A stretch of 64,000 nucleotides of DNA, taken from Hysterangium stoloniferum. Taxonomy: Eukaryota > Basidiomycota > Agaricomycetes > Hysterangiales > Hysterangiaceae. The notes under the pieces were generated by a model. That model did no database searches and was not told the DNA's origin. It saw nothing but the letters and a program-made list of their open reading frames with translations. The stretch is taken from NCBI GenBank assembly GCA_015178975.1, contig WHVD01000122.1, positions 1-64,000 on the forward strand, written 5' to 3'. A program made the translations under genes and the position numbers. Shown here piece by piece: positions 54,508-64,000 of this stretch (position 1 is its first letter; each line of letters opens with the position of its first letter).

Positions 54508-55325
54508 TGTTAAGGGTGCATACACGGAGGGTTTCCAGAGAAACCCACGGGAAATCTGGTAGGACTTGGCTTCAGCTTATAGGCTGTGCCCTCATGAGAT
54601 CATCTTGTCCAATTTCAAACAGGCAGAGGGGAATCCCAGAGAGTGCAGGTGGGGTTTGTGGGTCAAGAGGTTGGGGAGTCGAGATAGATAGGTTGGAGGT
54701 CAAGTGATAGATGCATCAGAGCCAATGGGCTCCAACTAGTAAGAGTGGTGTGATTCAAAGAGGAATTTAGAGCAGAAAATATACTAAGATTACTGGGGAG
54801 AATCTAAGCTGATTTTCTGACTGGATTGTATATACAACATCTGCCAGACTATATAGACTGTGGAATGAATAACATACCAAATCCAGTAATAATGAAAATG
54901 AAACTAACAAACATAAAATGAGATAAGTAAACACCAAACTTGGTGTTAGGAATGGGACAGAATGGAGCGAAGTCCGAATCGTGACAGGTCATAAAACCAT
55001 AATGGGAATGGAGCGGGAGCAGAGTCCAAATCGTGACAGGTCATTTGACTATAACAGGAATGGGGCTCAGTTAGAGGGATGACAGGTTTTCCAAGTGGGA
55101 TCCAGTGACTGATGTGTGGGACAGGGTCAGACATAGACAGGAACGGAGTCTGGCAGGTATTCCAGTGACTGATACATGAAGTAATGAAGTTGAACATGGA
55201 CAAGTCTGATGTATGGAGTCTGGTGGGAATTCCGGTAAACTGACAATTGGTGCATATAGGGTGTGGGTGCATACAGTATACTGTAAGTTAGTGCCCGGAG
55301 TTCGGTGGGAATTCTGGTCATAACA
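54508..55325 (+). repeat. Solo LTR, family A (818 bp), AAGAG duplication
   Basis: It runs from TGTTAAGGGTGC to TCTGGTCATAACA, flanked by AAGAG at 54503-54507 and 55326-55330. The reference copy of family A. It also contains the empty Tc1 target ATTGTATATACAACAT. Confidence 0.92.
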
Positions 55326-55384
55326 AAGAGCACTAGACATGTAATCCAAACTTAGTGGTCACTGGTTCATATCTAGCTCAGGTC
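55326..55384 (+). tRNA. tRNA-like sequence, 3' part
   Basis: After removal of one AAGAG, the joined sequence has an anticodon loop CATGTAA (anticodon TGT, threonine-like), a B-box GGTTCATATC and a 3' acceptor strand TCAGGTC. The anticodon stem has mismatches and the variable region is long, so it is a tRNA pseudogene or a tRNA-derived SINE head rather than a working tRNA-Thr. Confidence 0.55.
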
Positions 55385-55747
55385 AATATTTTCACCCTGC
55401 TTATGGAATTCTTACAAATAGAAATCTGGGTTTATCCTGGTAAATCCACCCACCTTACTCTAAATGGAAACCTGGTGGTATCTCATTTTATATGGTTAGA
55501 TCCACTTTAGTCCAAAGGAAAATCTGGTTTTATCTTGATAAATGGTCCCAATGCAAATGTGGTTTTATCTAGATAAATCTGCCATACTCCAAATACAAAT
55601 ATGGTTGTATCCTGACAAGTCCACATTTAGTCCCAATGCAAATCAGGTTTTATCTAGATAAATCCACCATACTCCAAATGCAAATCTGGTTGTATTCTGA
55701 TAAATCAATCTTAGTCCAAATGTGAATCTGGTTTTATCCTGATAAAC

Positions 55748-56555
55748 TGTTACAACCAGAATTCCCGCTGGACTCCAGGCACTAACTTATATGCACCCAC
55801 ACCCTATACGCACCAATTGTCAGTTTACCGGAATTCCCGCTGGACTCTGTATGTCAGACTTGTCCACCTTCAACTTTGTTACTTCATGTATCAGTCATTG
55901 GAATACCCACTGGACTCTGTCCCTGTCTATGTCCAACCCTGTCCCATGCATCAGTCACCGGACCCTGCTCGGAAAACCTGTCATCCCTCTAACTCAGCCA
56001 CATTCCCATTATAGTCAAATGACCTGTCACGATTTGGACTCTGCTCCCGCTCCATTCCCATTATGGTTTTATGACCTGTTGTGATTCGGACTCCACTCCA
56101 TTCCATCCCATTCCTAACACCAAGTTTGGTATTTACTTATCTTATTTTATGTTTGTTAGTTTCATTTTCATTATTACTGGATTTGGTATGTTATTCATTC
56201 CACAGTCTATATAGTCTGGCAGATGTTGTACATACAATCCAGTTAGAAAATGAGCTTAGATTCTCCCCAGTAATCTTAGTATATTTTCTGCTCTAAATTC
56301 CTCTTTGAATCACACCGCTCTTACTCATTGGAGCCTGTGGGCTCTGACACATCTATCACTCAACCTCTGACTTATCTATCTCGACTCCCCAACCTCTCAA
56401 CCCACAACCTCCACCCAGACTCCCCAGGATTCCCATCCGCCCATTTGAAATTGGACAAGACAATCTTGCGAGGGTGCAGCCTATAAGCTGAAGCCAAGTC
56501 CTACTGGATTTCCCATGGGTTTCTCTGGAAACCCTCCATGTACGCAACCTTAACA
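55748..56555 (-). repeat. Solo LTR, family A (808 bp), TAAAC duplication
   Basis: It runs from TGTTACAACCAGAATTCC to GCAACCTTAACA, the reverse of the 54508 copy. TAAAC is at 55743-55747 and 56556-56560. The tandem array continues in register on both sides. Confidence 0.92.
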
Positions 56556-56687
56556 TAAACCCCCCTTAGTCCAAATGCAGATCTGGTTGTATCCTAATCT
56601 CTCCACTTTAGTCCAAATGGAAATATGGGTTTATCCTGATAAATGCACCTTACTCCAAATGGAAATCTGGTTGTATCATGATATGTT

Positions 56688-57437
56688 GTTAAGATCTAAG
56701 CAAAATGGGGGAGGAGGACTCTAAGTCAGGGGGCCAATGATAGGAAATGAGCTAATTGGGGGGCTGACAATAGAGATTGGACTAGTCAGGAGGTCTGACT
56801 CTATAAATGTAGTGGATATTGGCTTCAAATTATGTGTTGTGCCCTCACACAAACTGTCAGGGTGCACCAGTATTTCAAACAGAGCAAATAGTATGATAAA
56901 AATGAAGATCAACACTTAGCTCAATCAACCAGTGGGCTGAAATACTAAGAGTTGTAAGGTAAGAGTTCATAGCTTGCCAAAGAATGTCTTCAAGAGTATT
57001 GAGAAGGGAGGAAAGAGACTGAGAACTAGTAGAGGGTAATCTAAGTTGATTTTGAACTGAAGAATTGTAGCATACAGTATGTACATGAAGAAGGTTTTAT
57101 ACTGCAACAAGACAGATGACCAGAGGGCTGATCAAGGAAGTAAAGAATGAAATGGATCATAAGAAATCAATGACAAGGTGGGGGGACTAAATGTAAAGTA
57201 CTAAACAATACTAAAAAGGTCTGAGGTGGCAAGTGAGATGTATAGAGGGTGATGGTGATGGGGGAGTAAATGGGATGGACATGGAATGGAAGGCTAAAAG
57301 GGTCAAAACTATACCAAAAACAAGTGTAAGGGGTGCCATGAGTGGTGATACCATGGGTGGGGGTTCTGACAGTGAGACAACAAAGGGTTTGAGTTCAAAA
57401 CAGGTTGCAGAGGTCCAAAATCATGGGAATCCTAACA
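56688..57437 (+). repeat. Solo LTR, family B (750 bp)
   Basis: It runs from TGTTAAGATCTAAGC to GGGAATCCTAACA. Flanks TATGT and GATGT differ at one base. It is the most complete family-B copy in the window. Confidence 0.8.
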
Positions 57438-57754
57438 GATGTCCACCTTAGTCCAAATGCAAATATGGTTTTATCCTGATAAATCCACCTTGTGTGGGAA
57501 GATTCAGTATGATCCAACAGGATTGGCAAATATTCAAGAGGATACAATGCAATTCCACTGAAATTCACAATTGTTCAGGAAGATTGAGTATGAATCCCAA
57601 GGATTTACATTTATTGAGTATGATTGCAGATAAATACAAATCAGGTTATATCCTGATGTATATATCTACCTTAGTCCAAATGCAAATCTGGTTTTATCTA
57701 GATAAAGCTACCATATCCCAAATGCAAATCTGGTTGTACATATCTTCACAAATC

Positions 57755-59207
57755 TATTAGAATGAAGAAGGGAGATGGATGTGAGGCAGTGGAATGCAGG
57801 AGCTCAGACACAGACACAGACACAAATGAGCGAATGTAAATTTCACCAGTGCACACTATGGACTCACAACAGTACACAAGTTGTAGCTAATGTGCCAAGT
57901 CACTAAATCTAACACTCCCACCTGATGAGACACATATCTAAGTAACAACTCCCACCAGAAAAATAATCAAATCCTAATAAGAACTTTAGGGAGACTGGAA
58001 GAAGATGATGGTGTTGAAGACCCATATGAATATTTATTAACAATGGTGGAAGATAAAACTTGTTCTGTTTGATGAGCAGTGTTGGTAGAGGAGGAAAAAT
58101 GTGGTGGCTTTGGAGGATCACTTATGACCTATTCCCTGACTTCTCAGGGCATGTTATAGACACAAAATGCAACAATATGACCTTGGCAACCACAACAGTG
58201 ATAGTGACCTTCATTAGTAGGATCATACCAATGAAAACCTTTATCATCTTCTAAAATCAGTGGTGGAGTAGTGCCTGACCTAGAGAATTGACCAGGTTGT
58301 TTCCAAACATTCCCATGCTTTGGACCAGCTGCATATTCAACATCAACCAGCTCAGATTTGATGGCAATGGCAGAGGAAGCTGAACCAATGAGAATCCCTT
58401 TGACATCAGAAAGAGAGGTTTCAGACTTAGCAATGGAGTGGAAGTACGAATCCTGTGATAGGAAGGATGAAGGTTTATGAGGAGGAGATCCAATGTTTGA
58501 CAATCATTGATGGCACAACCCAAAGATATGAGGTTCTGGTGAGCACTTTCAATAGCATGGATGTATGTAAATGTCAATGGATTTAGAAGGATCATGCTCA
58601 ATATGATAAAAATCCTCATGACATTTGAAATGACAAGTCATTGTAGACCTCTGGAAGCATTCCCTCACTGCTTTCCAAGTAGCTAAACTGGAAGTCTTCC
58701 CTATAACCAAATATTGCAACTTATCACTAATTGCAGACCAGATGATGGCTGCCATTTGCTTATCTGTTTGCACAGATGTAGCAGGGGAAGTGGGAGCAAC
58801 AGCATCATCATCATATGTAATCCAAAAGGCACCAGCACCTAAAAAGACCATGGACATTGCATCTCTCCATTTGGAATAGTTGTCTTCTGTGAGGAGAGGG
58901 ACCTTGGCTATGACAAGAGTCAGGAAGTCAGGCAAAGACATGATATGATGTTGGTGAAATGATACTGCAGGTGATGGTGATTTGATAGAGCTAACAAGAA
59001 GAAGATTGATGGTAAATTTGGTGTTATTTAGTTAGAGCTGGGGCCTATAACCTATTAGAATGAAGAAGAGAGGTGGATGTGAGGCACTGGAAATGCAGGA
59101 GCTCAGACACAGACATGAACAAGCAAATGTAAATTTCACCAGTATGCACTATGGACCCACAACAGTACACAAGTTGTAGCTAATGTGCTGAGTCACTAAA
59201 TCTAACA
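57755..59207 (-). mobile_element. Short Copia derivative: LTR-gag-LTR
   Basis: LTRs of about 160 and 155 bp (57755-57914 and 59053-59207) start TGTTAGATTTAG on the minus strand. Flanks AAATC and AAACC differ at one base. A purine tract CAGGTGGGAG precedes the 3' LTR and a primer site GGTTATAGGCCCCAG follows the 5' LTR. Only gag lies between them; pol is absent, so movement would need a helper. Confidence 0.85.
58144..58941 (-). pseudogene. Copia gag
   Basis: Start MSLPDFLTLVIAKVPLLTED at 58941, then NYSKWRDAMSMVFLGAGAFW, IIWSAISDKLQYLVIG and TWKAVRECFQR, the UBN2-type gag region. A frame change near 58550 leads to a segment ending in a zinc knuckle remnant (YHCCGCQGHIVAFC). The canonical knuckle CX2CX4HX4C has lost its first Cys here, but the copy at 61360 keeps it. 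Confidence 0.8.
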
Positions 59208-59771
59208 AAACCCACCTAAGTCCCAATGCAAATCAGGCTTTATCCTGACAAATTCACCATAGTCCCATATCTAGAGAGATCTGTTAGAGTATGAGATACT
59301 CCAATTAGTGATGATCTCATACCTCATCTTGTGATTGATTAGATCTGACTGGTTCACATCATGTGATAGTTATATTTAGTTTAGTGTTCACTTAGTTCCA
59401 TGTTGCGCACACACATTCGCTGCACAGACCAGTGCACAGACCATGTATTCTAGTATATAGTTCACCCCAGCTGAGGAGTGGATCCTCATCTGGAAGCTTA
59501 GCTATAGCATCAGTTTACTTCACACTGCTCTACTCTTAAGTGGCATTCACTCCTAGATAGAGAGTCCTCGCACTTTGCTCTCCCTCGCTACCAGATTATC
59601 TTAACAAGATCCACCTTACACCAAATGTGAATCTCATTGTATCCTGATAAATCCACTTTACTCCAAATGCATATCTGGTTGTATCCAGAGAAATCCACCT
59701 TAGTCTCAATGAAGATCTGGTTTTATCCCAATAAATCCACCTTAGTCCCAATGCAGATCTGGTTTTGTCAC

Positions 59772-60240
59772 TGTTAAGTTGCATGCACAGAGCTTATTGG
59801 AGGGTTTCCGGAGAAACCCACAGGAAAGCTGGTAGGACTTGGCTTCACCTTATAGGCTGCACCCTCACGAGATCATCTTGTCCAATTTCAAATGGGCAGA
59901 CAGGAATCCTGGGGAGTCTGGGCAGGGTTTGTGGGTTGAGAGGTCAGGGAGTCGAGATAGATAAGTCAGAGGTTGAGTGATAGATGGGTCGGAGTCCGTG
60001 GGCTCCAACAAGTAAGAGTGGTATGTTTCAAAGAGGAGAATAGAGTGGAAAATATACTAAGATTACTGGGGAGAATCTAAGCTGATTTTCTGACTGGATT
60101 GTATGTACACCATCTGCCAGATGATATAGACTGTGGAATGAATAACATACCAAATCCAGTAATAATGAAAACTAAACTAGCAAACATGAAATGAGATAAA
60201 TAAACACCAAACTTGGTGTTAGGAACAGAATGGAGCGGAG
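59772..60240 (+). repeat. LTR family A, 3' truncated
   Basis: TGTTAAGTTGCATGC to GGAACAGAATGGAGCGGAG matches the first ~465 bp of the 54508 copy and then stops. It is inserted in or next to the 42-bp array. Confidence 0.8.
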
Positions 60241-60439
60241 CAGGTCTTACAGTATGAGATCAATGAATGAGTTAAAGGAGGTTGACATGTGGATGCTATC
60301 CATGACAGTAGAGACAATGCCCAAATCTCAACTTGCACAATGTTACACATTGGGGTTTCTGGGTAAAAAGGTCTGTTCTTTATCATTATTATGGCTTTTC
60401 ATAGAATTTTGCTGGGTGGAAAAACTCTAACAAATACAA

Positions 60440-60610
60440 GGTTTTCTAAGAGTTTTCTCATTCAGAAACTCCATCAAAGTCAGCTATCCCAACAATGTTT
60501 CCTCAGAGTTACCTGATACAAATATTTAGGGTTTTCAGATACAATTTTTGACCTCAGAAAAGCCTACTAAAACTAATGATTTTCAAATGATTTTTCACTT
60601 CAAAAAATGC
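60440..60610. repeat. Dispersed repeat, inverted relative to 53845
   Basis: Reverse-complement match to 53845-54010 (CCAACAATGTTTCC, TCAGATACAATTTTTGACCTC). Confidence 0.65.
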
Positions 60611-61261
60611 TTAGAAAAGTTGGCCAATAGCAATATTTAGCCATAATTTGGGAAGAGTCCTTTCCAGGAGTTCATCCTTGAGCTGCCAGAGAGGGATTCC
60701 TTATAATGATGTTGCTTGGAAGTCAGGCAATGCTAGATCTTCTTCCTTGGTTAGCGATGCCTGATGGTATTGAGATTTTGAGACCTCTTCACCACTTGTA
60801 GTCATAGTAAATACTTAGAGAATTACATAAATGTACAGAAGTTTTTTCTTCATAAGGAGAGAGAGGTCCACTCCAGATTACCACTGTGTGTATGAAGAAT
60901 ACCAACTCTTAGTCTCAGGAATCAATTTCATAGTCGAATTCCCCAGTAAATCATGTCTAGAGAATAGAGAAAGGCTTGCTCAAGGTTGAGAATTCTTAAG
61001 AGCAGTGCAGAGAGAGATTTTGATCAATGAACAAGTTTGATTTGAGTATTCAGAGCTTCTACTGTGAAAGTTCAAAGTACAGATGTATTAAAGTGATATT
61101 GTACATTGAAGCTGCCCTGAACAGCTGAGACAATCCCTAAACCTCAACTTGCACTAATTTGGCACATTGGAGTTAAGGGGTAAATGCCTCTGATTTAGCA
61201 CCTAGTTCCCCCACAAGTATACATGGTGTTTAAACTAACTATAGGGAAGATCTTCAAAGAA

Positions 61262-61468
61262 AAAATTTGAAATAAGTATATTAATGTCCCTGGGAAAAGA
61301 GGTGTGAGGAGGAGAAAAGATTATACCTACTCCCTCAACACAGGCACTACCCCTCCACCTATTATAGAAGATGACAAATTTTTTTGTTGGCGTGATCCCA
61401 CTAATGAAGGTCACTGTTACCGCTGTGGTCCTCCAGGTCATATTGCTGCATTCTGTGTCTATAACTAA
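61262..61468 (+). pseudogene. Copia gag zinc-knuckle fragment
   Basis: Frame ending DPTNEGHCYRCGPPGHIAAF followed by CVYN and a stop: a CX2CX4HX4C knuckle (CYRCGPPGHIAAFC). It is parallel to the end of the 58144 gag but on the other strand. The rest of the element is gone. Confidence 0.7.
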
Positions 61469-61619
61469 CATGAATCAGATTTTCTCAACACTTGTTGAAG
61501 TACATATAATCAAATGTCTTCAACTCTGTTGAATATGAAATGCCTCTTTGTGATGAAGTATTAATTCACCTTGCAAATGAAGTATGAGACTAAATAGGAC
61601 ACAAGGGGCTTGTTAATCT

Positions 61620-61870
61620 CTGGGCTTATGAGTAGGGTCTGGTGGGAAACCCATGGGTAATCTGGTATACAGGTAGGACTTGGCTTCAGCTTATATGCTA
61701 TGCCCTCTCAAGATTGTTGTGTCCAATTTCAAAGGGATGAATGGGAGACCCAGGAAGTCCAAAGACTCTCAGGCAGAGGGCCCACAGGTGTGAATAGAGG
61801 TATTACTGTAACTAATGCAAAGTACAGGGGGAACTGTAGTTGATTTTCTGATTGGATTGTAAATACAAAT
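61620..61870 (+). repeat. LTR family A-related fragment
   Basis: Shares TAGGACTTGGCTTCAGCTTA, TGTCCAATTTCAAA and TTGATTTTCTGATTGGATTGT with family A. No ends found. Confidence 0.65.
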
Positions 61871-62269
61871 GTGTCTAGTTTATATAGATGAGTCATACTT
61901 CAATCCTGGTGGAATGGGTAAACAAACAAATGGGCAAGAAATGGGGAATGGGCTGGGGAGGCTGAAGTCTGGGGAAATTACAAGATGAATCTAGGAACAT
62001 ACACATGGAACATACTACTTTAACTGACAACCAGGTACTACAACTGATTGTGGTGGATATTACATACATATATAATGAGAGCTGGGATCTCCAGGCAGGT
62101 TCAAGTCACCAATCATACAAAAAGGGAGTGATGGAGACATGTGAGGGAGTCTGGGTCCTGGTGGGTTGTCCAGTCCTAACAGGGCTCATGAATATATTTC
62201 TCAAAGAGATTATGGAAGGTTTTGACAATAACATATTATTAATTCAATAAATGAGGTATTGTATATTAC

Positions 62270-62440
62270 AAATATAGTATCTCAGTTGACACGAAGATTG
62301 TAAATCGACTGATATAAAAGATTAAACCTATTACAAATATAGTATCTACCACACAATCATTAGCATGCTAGTGCATGAAAGAAAAAAACATATTTAGTAA
62401 CATACCTCAGTCGACACAAAGATTGTAAATTGACTGAGGA
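62270..62440. repeat. Inverted and direct short repeats
   Basis: CCTCAGTCGACACAAAGATT..TTGACTGAGG forms a hairpin at about 62405-62440. A similar TCAGTTGACACGAAGATTG..CGACTGA lies at about 62282-62320. Possibly ends of a small transposon. Confidence 0.5.
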
Positions 62441-62814
62441 ACATACATTGGTAGTGCTCATATTTATGTGGATGTGAACAATGAATCCCATGGCACAAAA
62501 GAGACGGTAGGACAATGGGATTGTAACAATAGGAAATGGACAAAAAGAAATATTTACGGTTCGTGGTCAAAGTGTTATTGTTGTTTGTGACATCATGTTT
62601 ATCCTCGTGTTTATTCACGGCATGCATAAGACACAGTTCATAACATTGTACACATTTTCTGACTGACTACCCTTGCTCCTTTCATTGCCCTTTTATGCCT
62701 TTCAGTGTAAGCAAATGACTATTCTATGACATAAGAATGAAATTATAAGTCAAGTCAAAGTCAAGTCAAAGTCAAAGTATAGTTGAAATTGATCTTGTAC
62801 ATTCATGGCAATAA

Positions 62815-63070
62815 TGTTGGAATATGAGCATTACATAAGTTCGTAACACATATTCCTTTTGTTCTTTGTTCTTTGTTTCTTTACTCCCATTGTTCAATCC
62901 CTTTTTGTTGCCCCATTTGATATTCTATTGTTTAGCAGACATATATAAGTAGCCTAGTGTTCATGTATCTACTCATTCGTTTGCCTAATCTTACTACAAG
63001 ATATACGCACAAACGAAATTTATATACTGCTCTTATAGTTCATTCGGAGCTTCTATATTTTATTCTAACA
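62815..63070 (+). repeat. LTR-like segment, Copia type (256 bp)
   Basis: TGTTGGAATA at the start and TATTCTAACA at the end are near-exact inverted ends. A CATATATAAGTAG TATA-like sequence lies near 62940. GGTTAAGGATCTGATG follows the end, in the position and with the GGTTA start of the Copia primer sites seen elsewhere in the window. It may be a 5' LTR whose element is lost. Confidence 0.6.
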
Positions 63071-63557
63071 GGTTAAGGATCTGATGAGTGATTGACGGAG
63101 TTTATATAAAGTAAGCCTCTCCTAAGGATCCTATAATTTTTTTGCTAGGGCTGTTCCGGGTGATAGCCTAACACGAAATATACGAGGACCCACAAGTGTC
63201 ATCACAGTAAGATTATTACCAAACGGCCAAATTTTCAACATCCACCTCCCCTCAAACATTCTTAGAGCCTCCACAACAACCCAAAGAACATCACTCCCAT
63301 GAGCCATCATTTTTTGGCCTCTCCCCGTGGTGTCGTCTTTCGCAACTCTACCCTTGATCTCACGAAGTCGGAATTTTTATCTATACTTGCTCCATATAGT
63401 CTGAGATACTTCACTCCAGCTGTTTAGCCCGCTTCGCGCGCATTTAATGAGATAAATTCCTTATTCAGCATTGTTTTTAACATGACGGGTCTCGAATATC
63501 GTTGCATCGCTGACTGAGCATGAATACCACCTTTTCTCAAATTAACGTGGCGAGTTT

Positions 63558-63898
63558 TTAGTTACACGACCCCGAGATAAATCGTGCATTTATTGGAACT
63601 TTGACAATCTGTAGTGAGGTCTGCTGTTTTGATCCTACGCTAGTCGAGTTGTAGAAAGTTGGCTGCTGCATCAAGCATGCCACCAGAGGGTATGTGTATG
63701 TCTCCTTTCTCCCGCGACCCAGAAAATACAGGGTACTGGTATACTTGCATCCATGAACCAAATTTCATCCTTGACTTTCTCGTCAATCCAACATCTCATA
63801 ATATCTATTATATCATATTTTATTAGCTTGTAGTTTATCACTCCCACTTTACCATCCTTGGAGCCCACAACGTCCCAAAACATCATTCCCAAAGCCAT
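63558..63898 (-). CDS. Hypothetical gene fragment at window edge
   Basis: Overlapping frames give MALGMMFWDVVGSKDGKVGV, then IDEKVKDEIWFMDASIPVPC and IFWVAGERRHTHTLWWHA. About 63240-63310 on the same strand gives the related-looking run MMAHGSDVLWVVVEALRMFE. They may be exons or duplicated pieces of an unknown protein. No domain recognised. Confidence 0.35.
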
Positions 63899-64000
63899 TG
63901 TAAGATGATCGACGATGTCAGTATTTTCCGTTAGACTTCAGATAGTGCTCTCTTTGACAACCCTACCATCTTCCTATATATATTTCTAGCTACAACCCGA

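Larger units (their letters stand above)
55400..59771. repeat. 42-bp tandem array, broken by retroelements
   Basis: The unit is based on AATCCACCTTAGTCCCAATG followed by CAAATCTGGTTTTATCCTGATA, 42 bp, degenerate. Blocks lie at about 55400-55747, 56556-56687, 57438-57754 and 59208-59771. Between them sit LTR A (55748-56555), LTR B (56688-57437) and a Copia derivative (57755-59207). It starts directly after the tRNA-like sequence. Confidence 0.85.

Noticed and set aside
54507..54707. ORFs of 60-110 aa that recur in family-A LTRs (also 28057-28479, 54946-55349, 55791-56084, 59765-59980)
   Set aside because: They map inside solo LTRs on both strands and have no domain; similarity among them reflects the shared LTR.

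Overview
This window is eukaryotic nuclear DNA, most likely from a transposon-rich agaricomycete (mushroom-type basidiomycete). The evidence is the set of single-copy genes with many 48-54 bp GT-AG introns: a 3-ketosphinganine reductase whose N-terminus has the basidiomycete-style WDPKGK start, a DUF6533-type seven-helix membrane protein of a family typical of Agaricomycetes, an NmrA-like protein and an RNase III. I traced the splicing of these genes by hand; single-exon reading frames hide most of them. I cannot name the species.

Layout. 1-8064: a Ty3/Gypsy chromovirus on the minus strand with two long, nearly identical LTRs, a primer-binding site and a polypurine tract, but no reverse transcriptase. 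It is inserted in a second, decayed plus-strand Gypsy element (8065-13631), which is itself split by a Tc1-like element (11271-12856). 13632-16640: an 18-bp minisatellite and two more Tc1/mariner remnants. 16640-21960: gene-like DNA with a complete KDSR/TSC10 gene (18376-19622). 21960-28000: the end of a Helitron helicase, whose 3' part is split by a Copia element (22516-27763, 5-bp target duplication GAGGG); one Copia LTR carries a 546-bp MITE with a TTA duplication. 28264-30708: an LTR copy containing a Tc1 element with perfect TA flanks and a single in-frame stop in its transposase.

30710-33143 is the most unusual part: an intronless, AT-rich pair of overlapping minus-strand ORFs (488 and 103 aa) beside a palindrome with 260-bp arms. 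I cannot assign it to a standard transposon class. The long ORF has weak replication-initiator-like features. 33990-37070 holds stacked solo LTRs and gag debris.

37780-51700 is a gene island with little repetitive DNA: a multi-spanning membrane protein (38594-39762), at least one unrecognised spliced gene near 41250-42490, a complete RNase III (44016-45467), a DUF6533 protein (45883-47714) and an NmrA-like reductase-fold protein (48632-49957). 53100-63100 returns to repeats: a 42-bp tandem array beginning next to a tRNA-like sequence and broken by at least four datable LTR or Copia insertions, plus gag-only Copia copies.

The host genes do not form a pathway. The window is best read as two gene islands embedded in layered transposons, where target-site duplications, empty sites and nested junctions allow the order of insertions to be worked out.
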